From Desulfobulbus elongatus DSM 2908 (GTDB lineage Bacteria > Desulfobacterota > Desulfobulbia > Desulfobulbales > Desulfobulbaceae), in the NCBI RefSeq assembly GCF_000621145.1, contig NZ_JHZB01000006.1, positions 62,001 through 126,000 on the forward strand: a stretch of 64,000 nucleotides of DNA, read 5' to 3'. The notes beneath the pieces are model-generated. The model did not search any database. It saw only the letters and a list, made by a program, of their open reading frames with translations, and was not told the origin of the DNA. Position numbers and translations under genes: made by a program. Positions 23,063-33,100 of the stretch are shown here, one piece after another. The number at the start of each line of letters is the position of its first letter. Position 1 is the stretch's first letter.

Positions 23063-23527
23063 ATGGCAGAGCAGACCCCCGAACAGCAGGAAATCCCGAT
23101 TTTCCGCATGCAGAAGATGTACATCAAGGATTTTTCCTTCGAGAGCCCCAATGCCCCCAAGGTATTTCTGGTGCGCAATCAGGACCCCAAGGTGGATTTC
23201 AACCTCCAGCTGAAGAACCAGAAGCTCGACGACGACCATACCGAGGTCTCCATCGCCATCACCGCCAAGGTCCTGGACAAGAACAACGAAGATGCGGTGA
23301 TGTTTATCGTCGAGATCGAGCACGCCGCCGTCTTCCTGATGAAGAACATTCCCGAGGAGCACCACGAGCGGGTGCTGGCGGTTGACTGTCCCCTGATGCT
23401 CTTCCCCTTTACCCGCCAGATCGTTTGCCAGGTCGCGGTGGACGGCGGCTTCATGCCGTTTTTGATGGAGCCGATCAACTTCATCGCCCTCTACGACAAC
23501 GCCCAGCGCCAGCAGAAGGACGCCTGA
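23063..23527 (+). CDS. secB: Protein-export chaperone SecB
   Basis: Tetrameric cytosolic chaperone that keeps preproteins unfolded and hands them to SecA. At 154 aa it has the usual length, with the landmarks IFRMQKMYIKDFSFESPNAP, an acidic SecA-binding stretch VMFIVEIEHA, PLMLFPFTRQIV and the C-terminal MEPINFIALY. The C-terminus ends KDA without the zinc-binding tail. A strong terminator follows 34 bp after the stop. Its presence supports a diderm host. Confidence 0.95.
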   Translation: MAEQTPEQQEIPIFRMQKMYIKDFSFESPNAPKVFLVRNQDPKVDFNLQLKNQKLDDDHTEVSIAITAKVLDKNNEDAVMFIVEIEHAAVFLMKNIPEEHHERVLAVDCPLMLFPFTRQIVCQVAVDGGFMPFLMEPINFIALYDNAQRQQKDA

Positions 23528-23561
23528 CGGGGAAGTGGCGTTTTTGCAGTAAAGCTCGATG

Positions 23562-23595
23562 AAAAGGGCAACGGGATTCCGTTGCCCTTTTTGTT
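23562..23595 (+). terminator. Rho-independent terminator of secB
   Basis: A perfect 13-bp stem (aaaagggcaacgg / ccgttgccctttt) with a GATT loop and a T-rich tail. Confidence 0.95.
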
Positions 23596-23636
23596 GTCTG
23601 GAAAATCAGTGCGACTCGGAAGGAGGAGATCAGCCC

Positions 23637-23855
23637 ATGGAACTGTTGGCCTGTCCCCAATGCGGCTCGGAGTTGTTCGTGTCGACCAGGTCGGGCGCCC
23701 GGATCGTCTTTCAGGTGAATGCCGAACGGCAGCCGGTTGTTGTCCGTCCGGAACAGCAACCGGCGGATGCGGTGCCGATCGATCTGCATGACATCTCCTG
23801 CGGGGCCTGCACCTGGCAGGGATCGGTGGAGATGCTGGTTGAATCGCGCATGTGA
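23637..23855 (+). CDS. Small zinc-ribbon protein
   Basis: A 72-aa protein beginning ELLACPQCGSELFV and ending with SCGACTWQG, so two CxxC pairs about 40 residues apart form a likely zinc ribbon. A strong ribosome site, AGGAGGAG, lies 10 nt before the ATG. A frame extending upstream to 23559 runs through the secB terminator and is not used. Function is not known. It converges on fabB. Confidence 0.7.
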   Translation: MELLACPQCGSELFVSTRSGARIVFQVNAERQPVVVRPEQQPADAVPIDLHDISCGACTWQGSVEMLVESRM

Positions 23856-23951
23856 GTCAGGGAGAATTTGGCCAGGCTGAAGCGCGAGAGGGACGGCCGC
23901 GGCCCCGGGTTCGACATCCCCCCAAGGCCGCGTCGGTTGTTCAGCCTCCGG

Positions 23952-25160
23952 TCACACCTTCCTGAAAATCAGACAGGCGTTGGTGCCGCCGAAGCCGTAG
24001 CTGTTGCTCATCACCGTGGTGAGGCGGGCGTCGCGGTTGGCCTCGACGATATTGTGCCCCGCTGCCTCCGGGTCCATGGTGTCGATATTGGCCGAGCCGC
24101 AGATGAAGCCGTGGTTCAGCATCAGCAGGCTGTAGATGGTCTCGTGCACCCCGGCCGCGCCCAGGCTGTGGCCGGAGAGGGACTTGGTCGAACTGATCGG
24201 CGGGTTATCCGCGCCGAACACCTCGCGGATGGCCCGCAGTTCCACCAGGTCGCCGATGGGGGTGGAGGTGCCGTGGGCGTTGATGTAGTCGATGGGGCCG
24301 GCAGTCGCGGCCAGGGCCAGGCGGATGCAGCGCACCGCGCCCTCGCCCGAGGGCTGCACCATTTCCGAGCCGTCGGCGGTGGCGCCGTAGCCGATCACCT
24401 CGGCGTAGATGGTCGCCCCCCGTTTTTTCGCCCGCTCGTATTCTTCCACCACCACCAGACCGGCGCCGTTGGCGACGACGAAGCCGTCGCGGTCGCGGTC
24501 GTAGGGCCGAGAGGCCCGCTCCGGCGCGTCGTTGAACCGGGTGGACAGGGCGCCCATGGCGTCGAACATGGCGGTCTGGGTCCAATGTTCCTCGTCGGCG
24601 CCGCCGGCAAAGACCACATCCTGCTTGCCCAGTTGAATTTGCTCCATGGCCGCGCCGATGCAGTGCGAGCCGGTGGCGCAGGCCGAGGAGATCGAGTAGC
24701 ACAACCCCTTGATGCGGTGGGTGCTGGTCAGGCAGGCGGAGACCGTGCTGCTCATGGTGCGCGGCACCATGAAGGGGGAGAGCCGCTTCAATCCCTTCTC
24801 CCGCATGATGTCGGCGGTGGCGACCACGTTTTCGGCCGAGGTGCCGCCGGAGCCGATGATCAGGCCGGTGCGGGGATGGGAAACCTCCTCATCGGCCAGG
24901 CCGGCATCGGCGATCGCCTGCTGCAGGGCGATGGAGGCGTAGGCGGCGGCATTGCCCATGAAGCGCAGGTTTTTCTTGTCGATCTGTTCCTTCAGGTCCA
25001 CCCGGGTGAAGCCGCCGATCTGGGCGCGCAGCCCCATGTCACGGTAAGGCGAATGAAAGCGGATGCCCGAACGGCCCTCCCGCAGCGAGGCCAGGACCTC
25101 GGCGGTGGAGTCGCCCAAGGGCGAGACAATGCCCATGCCGGTGATCACAACTCGTCGCAT
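23952..25160 (-). CDS. fabB: Beta-ketoacyl-ACP synthase I
   Basis: Condenses acyl-ACP with malonyl-ACP in fatty acid elongation. The 402-aa thiolase-fold protein carries the catalytic Cys in [14 protein letters not shown] and the two His in [11 protein letters not shown] and SGHSLGAAG. The sequence tracks E. coli FabB ([47 protein letters not shown]) more closely than FabF. It is preceded by an SDR gene that ends 14 bp upstream on the same strand. Confidence 0.93.
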   Translation of the reverse strand: MRRVVITGMGIVSPLGDSTAEVLASLREGRSGIRFHSPYRDMGLRAQIGGFTRVDLKEQIDKKNLRFMGNAAAYASIALQQAIADAGLADEEVSHPRTGLIIGSGGTSAENVVATADIMREKGLKRLSPFMVPRTMSSTVSACLTSTHRIKGLCYSISSACATGSHCIGAAMEQIQLGKQDVVFAGGADEEHWTQTAMFDAMGALSTRFNDAPERASRPYDRDRDGFVVANGAGLVVVEEYERAKKRGATIYAEVIGYGATADGSEMVQPSGEGAVRCIRLALAATAGPIDYINAHGTSTPIGDLVELRAIREVFGADNPPISSTKSLSGHSLGAAGVHETIYSLLMLNHGFICGSANIDTMDPEAAGHNIVEANRDARLTTVMSNSYGFGGTNACLIFRKV

Positions 25161-25174
25161 GCCGTTCTCCGCGC

Positions 25175-25930
25175 TCAGGGTTCCCGGTGGATGGCCAGGG
25201 GACCGCAGCTCTGGCAGACCGGCATGACCTCGACCGTGCAGATGTTGACGTGCGGCGGCACGGTGGTCACCCAGTGGACGATGTCGGCGATGTCCACCGG
25301 CCGCAACGGCTGGGTGCCCTTATAGACCGCGTCGGCCTTGCTTTTGTCGCCGTGGAAGCGGACGATGGAAAACTCGCTCTCCGAAAGACCCGGCTCAATG
25401 TTGGTCACGCGGATCTTGGTGTGGATCAGGTCGGTGAGCAGGTTGCGGGAGAACTGCTTGACGAACGCCTTGGTGGCGCCGTAGACGTTGCCGCCCGGAT
25501 AGGGGTAGGTGCCGGCGATGGAGCCCATGTTGATGATGTGGCCCCGGTTGCGGGCCACCATGCCCGGCAGTAGGCAGCGGGTGAGGAAGCACAGCCCTTT
25601 GATGTTGGTGTCGATCATGGTTTCCCAGTCGTCCAGATTGGCCTCGTGGGCGCCTTCCAGGCCGAGCGCCAGGCCGGCGTTGTTGACCAGGACGTCGATG
25701 TCGCCAAACCCCTCGGGCAGGTCGCGGACCATGGCCTTGACCGCGTCCAGGTCGCGGACGTCGAGTTCCACGGTATGGATCGGGGTGGCGCTGCAATGAT
25801 CGCGCAGTTCCTTGAGTCGGTCCGCCCGCCGGCCGGTGACCACGAGCCGCCAGCCCTCGGCGGCGAAACGTTCGGCGCAGGCCCTGCCGAAACCGGAGGT
25901 GGCGCCGGTGATACAAACGGTTTTCTGCAT
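25175..25930 (-). CDS. YdfG-like short-chain dehydrogenase/reductase
   Basis: A 251-aa NADP-type SDR. The cofactor loop is [10 protein letters not shown], the NNAG motif is present, and the catalytic triad lies in MGSIAG...VYGATK (Ser, Tyr, Lys). The sequence resembles E. coli YdfG, a 3-hydroxy acid dehydrogenase, including the NIEPGL.ESEFS..RF segment. The start is the ATG at 25930, preceded by GGAG with 6 nt spacing. ATG 25942 is also in frame. It ends 14 bp before fabB, so the pair is likely one operon, which might mean a role near lipid metabolism. Confidence 0.85.
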   Translation of the reverse strand: MQKTVCITGATSGFGRACAERFAAEGWRLVVTGRRADRLKELRDHCSATPIHTVELDVRDLDAVKAMVRDLPEGFGDIDVLVNNAGLALGLEGAHEANLDDWETMIDTNIKGLCFLTRCLLPGMVARNRGHIINMGSIAGTYPYPGGNVYGATKAFVKQFSRNLLTDLIHTKIRVTNIEPGLSESEFSIVRFHGDKSKADAVYKGTQPLRPVDIADIVHWVTTVPPHVNICTVEVMPVCQSCGPLAIHREP

Positions 25931-26001
25931 GCTGTACTCCATTTTTTGCAATTTATTCGGAAGGCATAGGGAAACAGGTTTGCCTGCAAAAAACAACATC
26001 T

Positions 26002-26019
26002 TTCCAGAAAAGTCTGGAA
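26002..26019. promoter_or_regulatory. Palindrome in the SDR-ftn divergent promoter region
   Basis: Perfect 7-bp arms, ttccaga-aaag-tctggaa, lie between the divergent SDR and ferritin genes. This is suitable as a dimeric regulator site. It is not a recognisable Fur box. Confidence 0.35.
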
Positions 26020-26109
26020 TGCCTCATGGTTGTGCTTATAGTTGGAAGCATCGTTCCCCTGGGGAACACCGTCCATCATTCGTCCAACCGGCAGCCAAGG
26101 GAGGCCACC

Positions 26110-26625
26110 ATGCTGAAAAAGAAGATGCTCAAGGCGTTCAACGACCAGATCAATGCGGAAATGTATTCCTCCTACCTGTACCTGGCCATGGAGGCCTATT
26201 TTCAATCGATCAGCCTCAAGGGCTGCGCCAACTGGATGCGGACGCAGGCGCAGGAAGAACTGATGCACGCCATGAAATTCTATGATTTCGTCATCGAGCG
26301 CGGCGGCAAGGTGACCCTGGAGGCCATCGCCAAACCGGAAACCGCCTGGAACACGCCGCTGGCCGTCTTCGAGGCGGTGCTCAAGCACGAGGAGCACGTC
26401 ACCGGCCTGATCAACGACCTGGTCGACCTGGCCATCAGCGAAAAAGACCATGCCAGCAACAATTTCCTCCAGTGGTTCGTCTCCGAGCAGGTGGAAGAGG
26501 AGGCCAGCGCCAGCGAGATCATCGAAAAGCTCAAGCTGATCAAGGACAATACCTCGGGTCTGTTCATGATCGACGCCGAACTGGGCACCCGCGTCTTCAC
26601 CATGCCGGCACCCGCGGCCGAGTAA
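26110..26625 (+). CDS. ftnA: Bacterial ferritin (non-haem)
   Basis: Iron-storage protein that oxidises and stores ferrous iron in a 24-subunit shell. The 171-aa product has the four-helix ferroxidase residues in [14 protein letters not shown] (Glu of helix A), the [13 protein letters not shown] helix B motif, and later Glu-rich helix C and D segments. It matches FtnA in length and sequence, not bacterioferritin. The ribosome site GGGAGG precedes the ATG at 26110. The HEAT-repeat gene starts 15 bp after it, so they may share a transcript. Confidence 0.92.
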   Translation: MLKKKMLKAFNDQINAEMYSSYLYLAMEAYFQSISLKGCANWMRTQAQEELMHAMKFYDFVIERGGKVTLEAIAKPETAWNTPLAVFEAVLKHEEHVTGLINDLVDLAISEKDHASNNFLQWFVSEQVEEEASASEIIEKLKLIKDNTSGLFMIDAELGTRVFTMPAPAAE

Positions 26626-26640
26626 GGAGAGCCCGGCGAC

Positions 26641-27345
26641 GTGAGCGGCCGTACCATCAAGCACGAGGTCCTGGCGCTACTGCGGGGCCCGGACCTCGCC
26701 GCCGTCATGGCGTCGATGCGGCGCTATCCGGCCAAGGCTGCGGTCAATGTCCTGTTTTCGGCGATCTGCCGGGAGGAGCCGCACCTGCGGTGGTACGCGG
26801 TCAGTTGCATGGGCGATGCCGTGGCCCGGCTGGCGGCGGAGGCTATGGAGGAGGCGCGGGTCGTGATGCGTCGCTTTCTCTGGAGCCTCAACGACGAGTC
26901 CGGCGGCATCGGCTGGGGGGCGCCGGAGTCCATGGCCGAGGCCATGTGCCGCCATGACGGCTTGGCCGGGGAATACATCCACATGCTGCTGTCCTACATG
27001 CGCGAGGACGGTCCGGAGATCTGCCAGGACGGCAACTACATCGAGCATCCCCTGCTGCAGCGCGGGCTGCTCTGGGGCGTGGCCCGCTTGAGCGGCTGCC
27101 GGCCCCGCCTCCTGATCGACAAGGGCGCCGGGGCCGACATCCCGCCCTACCTGCACGCCAAGGACGCGACCGTCCGCGGCCTGGCCGCCCTGGCGGCGGG
27201 CAACCTCCATCTGAACGCCACCGAAGCGGCGCTCCGGGCAAGGGTGGACGATCCGGCCCCGCTGACCCTGTACTGGGACGGCCAGTTCCGGGCAACCACG
27301 GTCGGCGCCCTGGCGCAATCAGCCCTGGAGCAGATGAGCGAATGA
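26641..27345 (+). CDS. HEAT-like repeat protein of the DVU0298 type
   Basis: A 234-aa all-helical protein that resembles the DVU0298 family of sulfate reducers, to the extent I can tell by eye. Typical features are the N-terminal VNVLFSAICREE..LRWYAVSCMG, the central LWSLNDESGGIGWGAPE and ASLNDESGG-like signature, and two more helical repeats. It starts with GTG, supported by AAGGAG 10 nt upstream. The TGA stop overlaps the ATG of the next gene (ATGA), which implies translational coupling to the nitrilase fusion. Molecular function is not known. Confidence 0.65.
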   Translation: MSGRTIKHEVLALLRGPDLAAVMASMRRYPAKAAVNVLFSAICREEPHLRWYAVSCMGDAVARLAAEAMEEARVVMRRFLWSLNDESGGIGWGAPESMAEAMCRHDGLAGEYIHMLLSYMREDGPEICQDGNYIEHPLLQRGLLWGVARLSGCRPRLLIDKGAGADIPPYLHAKDATVRGLAALAAGNLHLNATEAALRARVDDPAPLTLYWDGQFRATTVGALAQSALEQMSE

Positions 27346-28619
27346 GCGAGTCGACCCTGTTTCCGGCCGTTGCCTGCGTGCAGTTCACCATCGCCATTGG
27401 TGCGGTGGAACGCAACATCGATGAGGCGGAGCGCCTGATCGATGAGTTCGCTCCGGCCCCGGACACCCTGCTCGTGCTGCCCGAGATGTGGGCCACCGGC
27501 TTCGACTACGACCGGACGACGGAACTCGGACGGCGAACCCCGGAGATTCTGGAGGCCATGCAGCGGATCGCCGCCCGGCATCGGGCCGTGCTGGCCGGCA
27601 CCCTGACCGACCTGCCCGCCGATGGCGGCCTGCCGACCAACACCCTGTTCGTGGTCGGGCCGCAAGGCGTGCTTGGCCGACTGGCCAAGCAGCACCTGTT
27701 CACTCACTGGCACGAGGACGACTATTACCGGGGCGGGGCGGCGTCCTCCCTGATCCGAACCCCGAACGGCCCGCTGGCCGGACTGGTGTGCTACGATCTC
27801 CGCTTTCCCGAGGTCGCCCGGCAACAGATCTTCGCCGGCGGCCGCCTGCTGGCGGTGTCGGCCCAGTGGCCGGCGAGCCGGCTCGATCACTGGCAGACCC
27901 TGGTGCGGGCCCGGGCCATCGAGAATCAGGTCTATGTGGCTGCGGCCAACGGCTGCGGCCTGACCGGCGCCATGGCAATGGCGGGCCACTCGATGATCGT
28001 GGCCCCGGACGGCACGGTGGTGCGGGCGGCCGGCGTCGAAGCGACGGTGATCGGTTGTCCGCTCGACGACGCTTTGGTCGACGAACAGCGGCGCCGTTTC
28101 TATCCGGCCGGCGACCGGTCCTGGGGCACCGCCGACCGGGACAAGATCCGCACCCTGGAGGAGTTGCACCCCGTCCTGGCCCTGATCCGGCGTGCAGGAT
28201 GTCAAAACAGCCGCATCGCCTTCACCAACGGCTGCTTCGACATCCTGCACGCCGGTCATGTCAGCTACCTGGAGGCCGCGCGCCGCACCGCCGACTGCCT
28301 GGTGGTGGGGCTGAACACCGACGACTCGGTGCGTGGGCTGAAGGGGCCGTGCCGGCCGGTGAACAGCGAGGCCGACCGGGCCCGGGTCCTGGCGGCCTTG
28401 GGCTGCGTCGATTTTGTCGTGCCCTTTGCCGAGCCCACCCCGCTGCGGCTGATCACCGCGCTTTCGCCCGACGTTCTGGTCAAGGGTGCGGATTACCGGG
28501 AGGAAGAGATCGTCGGCGCCGCCGAGGTCAAGGCCGCCGGCGGCCGGGTGGTGCGGATTCCCTTCGAACACGACCGCTCGACCACCGAACTGATCGACCG
28601 GATCAGATCCGCATCCTGA
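27342..28619 (+). CDS. Fusion: nitrilase-family amidohydrolase plus RfaE2/HldE-type nucleotidyltransferase
   Basis: A 425-aa fusion. Residues 8-250 are a carbon-nitrogen hydrolase with the Glu-Lys-Cys triad in LPEMWATGFDY (Glu48), LAKQHLF (Lys116) and VCYDLRFPEV (Cys150), closest in look to omega-amidases. Residues 270-425 are a cytidylyltransferase-fold domain with FTNGCFDILHAGH, GLNTDD, VLVKGADY and DRSTTELIDRI, the pattern of the ADP-heptose synthase adenylyltransferase (RfaE2). No kinase domain is present. The frame is continuous with no sign of a stop between the domains. Heptose-1-phosphate adenylylation for LPS core is the expected role of the second half. The amidase substrate is unknown. 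Confidence 0.85.
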   Translation: MSESTLFPAVACVQFTIAIGAVERNIDEAERLIDEFAPAPDTLLVLPEMWATGFDYDRTTELGRRTPEILEAMQRIAARHRAVLAGTLTDLPADGGLPTNTLFVVGPQGVLGRLAKQHLFTHWHEDDYYRGGAASSLIRTPNGPLAGLVCYDLRFPEVARQQIFAGGRLLAVSAQWPASRLDHWQTLVRARAIENQVYVAAANGCGLTGAMAMAGHSMIVAPDGTVVRAAGVEATVIGCPLDDALVDEQRRRFYPAGDRSWGTADRDKIRTLEELHPVLALIRRAGCQNSRIAFTNGCFDILHAGHVSYLEAARRTADCLVVGLNTDDSVRGLKGPCRPVNSEADRARVLAALGCVDFVVPFAEPTPLRLITALSPDVLVKGADYREEEIVGAAEVKAAGGRVVRIPFEHDRSTTELIDRIRSAS

Positions 28620-28664
28620 CCGTTGCGACAATCATCCGTGAACCACAACCAAAGAGGACCAACA

Positions 28665-28856
28665 ATGACAACTCTCCGAATTCAGGGCATGAAGTGCCAG
28701 CATTGCGTTGCCGCCGCCAAAAAGACACTGGAAGATCTGGGCGCCACCGGCGTGGTCGTCGACCTTGCCAAGGGCGAGGCCCGCTACGAGGGCGCGCTCG
28801 ATGGCGAGGCGGTGCGCCAGGCTATTGCCGCCAAGGGCTTTAGTGTCGTCGAGTAG
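28665..28856 (+). CDS. Heavy-metal-associated (HMA) domain protein
   Basis: A 63-aa copper-chaperone-like protein consisting of one HMA domain. The metal-binding motif is GMKCQHC near residues 8-14, followed by the expected beta-alpha-beta-beta-alpha-beta pattern ending AAKGFSVVE. The ribosome site AGAGGA is 7-9 nt before the ATG. It could deliver Cu(I) to a P-type ATPase, though none is in the window. It lies 45 bp after the nitrilase fusion. Confidence 0.85.
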   Translation: MTTLRIQGMKCQHCVAAAKKTLEDLGATGVVVDLAKGEARYEGALDGEAVRQAIAAKGFSVVE

Positions 28857-28884
28857 CACCTGTCTTTTTCCGCCGCCCCGGCCT

Positions 28885-28935
28885 CCGGCCCAAGCCGGGC
28901 GCCGGTGGCACAACCTGTTGACCGGCTTGGGCCGG
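28885..28935. repeat. 14-bp perfect inverted repeat between the HMA gene and the efflux operon
   Basis: Arms ccggcccaagccgg (28885-28898) and ccggcttgggccgg (28922-28935) enclose a 23-nt loop. No T-run follows on either strand, so a Rho-independent terminator is doubtful. It could still block read-through or serve as a regulator site for the efflux genes. Confidence 0.7.
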
Positions 28936-29011
28936 GATGGTATCGTAATCCAGCGTATGATGGCGGTTCCGGTTGTTTTCCGAACCGCCTTTCTTTTGTG
29001 GAGAGACGGCG

Positions 29012-30148
29012 ATGAAGATCAAATCCCTGCTGCTCGGCATCGGCGGAGTCGTGGTGCTGGTCGGCGTGCTGGCCGGCGCCAAGGTCCTGCAGATCGGCAC
29101 CCTCATCAAGACGAGCAAGGCGGCCAGGATTCCGCCCGAGGTGGTGGCCACGGTCCAGGCCCGGCCGCAGACCTGGGAGTCGCTGGTGACGGCGGTCGGC
29201 TCCCTGGAGGCGGTCCAGGGTGTGACCGTCGCGGCCGAGTTGACCGGCAAGGTGGTGGCCATCGCCTTTGAGCCGGGTTCCCTGGTCAAGGCGGGCGATC
29301 TCTTGGTCCAGCAGGACATTTCCGCCGAAACCGCCCAGTTGCGGGCGGCGGAGGCGGCCATCGCCCTGGCCAAGGTGACCTTCGAGCGGGCGAAGAAGAT
29401 GCTGGAAACCAAGGTGGTGGCCGAGGCCAATTACGACAATGCCGAGGCCCAGCTCAAGCAGGCCCTGGCCCAGGCCGACACCATCCGGGCGACCATCGCC
29501 AAAAAGACCATCCGCGCCGCCTTCGACGGCAGGCTGGGCATCCGCCAGGTCCATCTCGGCGAGATCATCAAGGAGGGGACGCCGATCGTTTCCCTGCAAT
29601 CACTCGATCCGATCTTCGTCAATTTTCTCGTGCCCCAGCAGCAACTGGCGCAGGTACAGCCCGGCTATCCGGTGCGGATCACCTCCGACGGCCTGCCGGC
29701 GGGCCAGGTGGTCACCGGGGCGATCACCGCGGTCAATCCCGAGGTCGACACCGCCAGCCGCAATCTCCGGGTCCAGGCCACGGTGGCCAATCAGGGGGAG
29801 CTCCTCAGGCCAGGCATGTTCGTCAACGTCGCCGTGATCCAGCCCCAGTCCAGCCCGGTCCTGGCCATTCCGGCCACGGCCGTGCTCTACGCGCCCTACT
29901 CGGATTCGGTGTTCGTGGTCGAGCCGGCCAAGGCCGACGAAGGCGGCGCGAACGGCTTGGTGGCGCGGCAGCAGTTCGTCCGCCTCGGTGAGAAGCGCGG
30001 CGATTTCGTGGCCGTGACCTCGGGGCTTACCCCGGAGCAGACCGTGGTGGCCACCGGGGTGTTCAAGCTGCGCAACGGCCAAGCCGTGGCGGTCGACAAC
30101 AGCCTGCTGCCGGAATTCAAGCTGGCGCCGCGGCCCAAGGACGATTGA
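29012..30148 (+). CDS. RND efflux periplasmic adaptor (membrane fusion protein)
   Basis: A 378-aa HlyD/AcrA-type adaptor that links the inner-membrane pump to an outer-membrane channel. An N-terminal hydrophobic anchor (residues 5-27) is followed by a lipoyl half-motif (VTVAAELTGKVVAIAFEPGSLVKAGD), a helical hairpin (about 95-150), the second lipoyl half (KKTIRAAFDGRLGIRQVHLGE) and the beta-barrel and membrane-proximal domains (LRPGMFVNVAV). There is no lipobox Cys, so it is probably held by its N-terminal helix. It is followed after 3 bp by the RND permease. No TolC-like gene is adjacent. Confidence 0.93.
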   Translation: MKIKSLLLGIGGVVVLVGVLAGAKVLQIGTLIKTSKAARIPPEVVATVQARPQTWESLVTAVGSLEAVQGVTVAAELTGKVVAIAFEPGSLVKAGDLLVQQDISAETAQLRAAEAAIALAKVTFERAKKMLETKVVAEANYDNAEAQLKQALAQADTIRATIAKKTIRAAFDGRLGIRQVHLGEIIKEGTPIVSLQSLDPIFVNFLVPQQQLAQVQPGYPVRITSDGLPAGQVVTGAITAVNPEVDTASRNLRVQATVANQGELLRPGMFVNVAVIQPQSSPVLAIPATAVLYAPYSDSVFVVEPAKADEGGANGLVARQQFVRLGEKRGDFVAVTSGLTPEQTVVATGVFKLRNGQAVAVDNSLLPEFKLAPRPKDD

Positions 30149-30151
30149 CCC

Positions 30152-33100
30152 ATGAACTTCACCGATCTTTTCGTCCGGCGGCCGGTCCTGGCGATCGTCA
30201 CCAGCCTGCTGATCATCATCGCCGGCCTGCAGGCCATCGGCTCGCTCAACGTCCGCCAGTACCCGCGCAGCGACAATGCCGTGGTCACGGTGACCACCAT
30301 CTACACCGGCGCCAACGCCGATCTGGTGCGCGGCTTCATCACCACGCCGCTGGAACGGGCCATCGCCGGGGCCGACGGCATCGACTATCTTCAATCCCAG
30401 TCCAGCCAGGGGAAATCGGTCATCAACGCCCGCCTGCGGCTCAACTACGACCCGATCAAGGCCCTGTCCGAGATCGGCTCCAAGGTCGATCAGGTCCGCC
30501 GCGATCTGCCGCCGGAGGCCGAAATCCCGATCATCGACGTCACCTCGGCGGATTCCCAGTTCGCCTCGGCCTATCTGAGCTTCACTTCGGAGGTGCTCCA
30601 GCAGAACGAGATCACCGATTATCTGATGCGGGTGGTCCAGCCCCGGCTCTCGGCGCTGGCCGGCGTGCAGCGGGCCGATATCCTGGGGGCGCGGACCTTT
30701 GCCATGCGGATCTGGCTCGACCCGGCCCGGATGGCGGCCTTCAACGTCAGCCCGGTGCAGGTGCGCCAGGCCCTGGCCAACAACAACTTCCTGGCCGCGG
30801 TGGGCACGACCAAAGGCTCGCTGGTGCAGGTCAACCTGACCACCAACACCGACATGCGCACCGTGGAGGATTTCAAGCGGCTGGTGATCCGCGAGGATCA
30901 GGGAGCCATTGTCCGCATCGAGGATATCGGCCAGGTGGTGCTCGGCGCCGAGGATTACGACACCGAGGTGCGGTTTTCCGGGCAGGCCGCCGTGTTCATG
31001 GGCATCTGGCCGCTGCCCAACGCCAACTCGCTCGACGTGATCAAGCGGGTGCGCGCCGAGATGGGCGAGATCGACCGGCAACTGCCCAACGGCCTTTCCG
31101 CCCGCATCGCCTACGACGGCACCGACTACATCGAGAACGCCATCCGGGAAGTGGTCGAGACCCTGAGCGAGACGCTGTTGATCGTCATCGTCATCATCTT
31201 CCTCTTCCTGGGCTCGCTGCGCGCGGCCATCATTCCGGTGGTCACCATCCCCTTGTCCCTGATCGGGGCGATGTTTCTCATGCAGGTCTTCGGGTTCACC
31301 ATCAACCTGCTGACCCTGCTGGCCATCGTGCTGTCCGTGGGTCTGGTGGTCGACGACGCCATCGTGGTGGTCGAAAACGTCGAACGCCATCTCGGCGAGG
31401 GCAAGACGCCGATGGATGCGGCCCTGCTCAGCGGCCGCGAACTGGTCAGCCCGCTGATTTCGATGACCGTCACCCTGGCCGCGGTGTACGCGCCCATCGG
31501 CCTCCAGGGCGGCCTGACCGGCGCGCTCTTCCGCGAATTCGCCTTCACCCTCGCCGGGGCGGTGGTCATCTCAGGGGTGGTGGCCCTGACCCTGTCGCCG
31601 ATGATGTCCTCCAAGCTGCTCAGGGCCGGCATGACCGAACATGGCCTGGCCGGCAAGATCGAACGCGATTTCAAGCGGCTCCGCGCCGCCTACGGCCGCT
31701 GGCTCGGCCTCACGCTCCGGCACCGGCCGGCGGTGTATCTGGTTTGGATCGTCCTCGGCCTGCTGTCGGTGCCGATGTTTCAGATGTCGGCCAAGGAACT
31801 GGCGCCGACCGAGGATCAGGGCGTCATCTTCGGCATTATCGAATCGGCGGCCAACTCCACCCTGGACCAGAATCAACAGTATACGAAGGCGGTCAATGGC
31901 GTCTTCCAGAGCGTTGCCGAAACCGATTTCGTCTTTCAGATCACCGAGCCCAGCTCCGGTTTCGCGGGCATGGTGACCAAGCCCTGGCAGGACCGCGAGC
32001 GGACCATTTTCGAGATCATGCCCGAGGTGGCGCAGAAGCTGCACGGCATCAGCGGCATCCGCGTCCTGCCGGTGACGCCCCCGGCCCTGCCCGGCGGCGG
32101 CCAGTTCCCGGTGGAATTCGTCATCGCCTCCACCGCCGAACTCGACCAGATCCTCGAATTCGCCAAGAAGATCCAGGTGGCGGCCACCGAGAGCAGGATG
32201 TTCGCCTTCCCGCCGCTGCTCGACGTCAAGATCGATCAGCCCCAGTCGGAGATCGTCATCGACCGCGACAAGGTGGCGGCGCTCGGCCTCAACCTCCAGC
32301 AGATGGGCGCCGATCTCGGCACCATGATGGGCGGCAATTACGTCAACCGCTTCAATATCGCCGGCCGCAGCTACAAGGTGGTGCCCCAGATCATGCGGAC
32401 CGACCGGCTCAATCCAGATCAGTTGGGCAACATCCATGTGACCGGCCCGGATGGGACGCTGGTGCCGCTCGCCACCGTGGCCACCATCAAGGATACCACC
32501 GAGGCCCGGTCCCTGAACCGCTTTCAGCAGCTGAACGCGGTCACCATCAGCGCCTATCCGATGCGGCCCCTGGACGAGGCGCTCCGCTTTCTCGAGGACG
32601 AGGCGGCCAAGATCCTGCCCCAGGGCTACTCGCTCGACTACACCGGCGAGTCCCGCCAGCTGCGGGTGGAGGGCAATACCTTTGTCCTGGCCTTCGGCCT
32701 GGCCATCGTCCTGATTTTCCTGGTGCTCGCCGCCCAGTTCAACAGCTTCCGCGATCCCTTCGTCATCCTGGCCGGCTCCGTGCCCCTGGCCATGTTCGGC
32801 GCCCTGATCTTCACCTTCCTCAAGATGCCCGATCCCAACGTCCCGTTCTGGACCAGGGGTTGGACCACCTCGCTCAACATCTATTCCCAGGTGGGCCTGG
32901 TGACCCTGGTGGGGCTGGTGTCGAAGAACGGCATTTTGATCGTCGAGTTCGCCAACAAGCTCCAGGAGCAGGGCTTGAGCAAGCACGCGGCGGTGCTGGA
33001 GGCGGCCATGACCCGCCTGCGGCCGATCCTGATGACCACAGGCGCCACCATTGCCGGCCATTTTCCCTTGACCCTAGTCACCGGTGCGGGCGCCGCGGCC

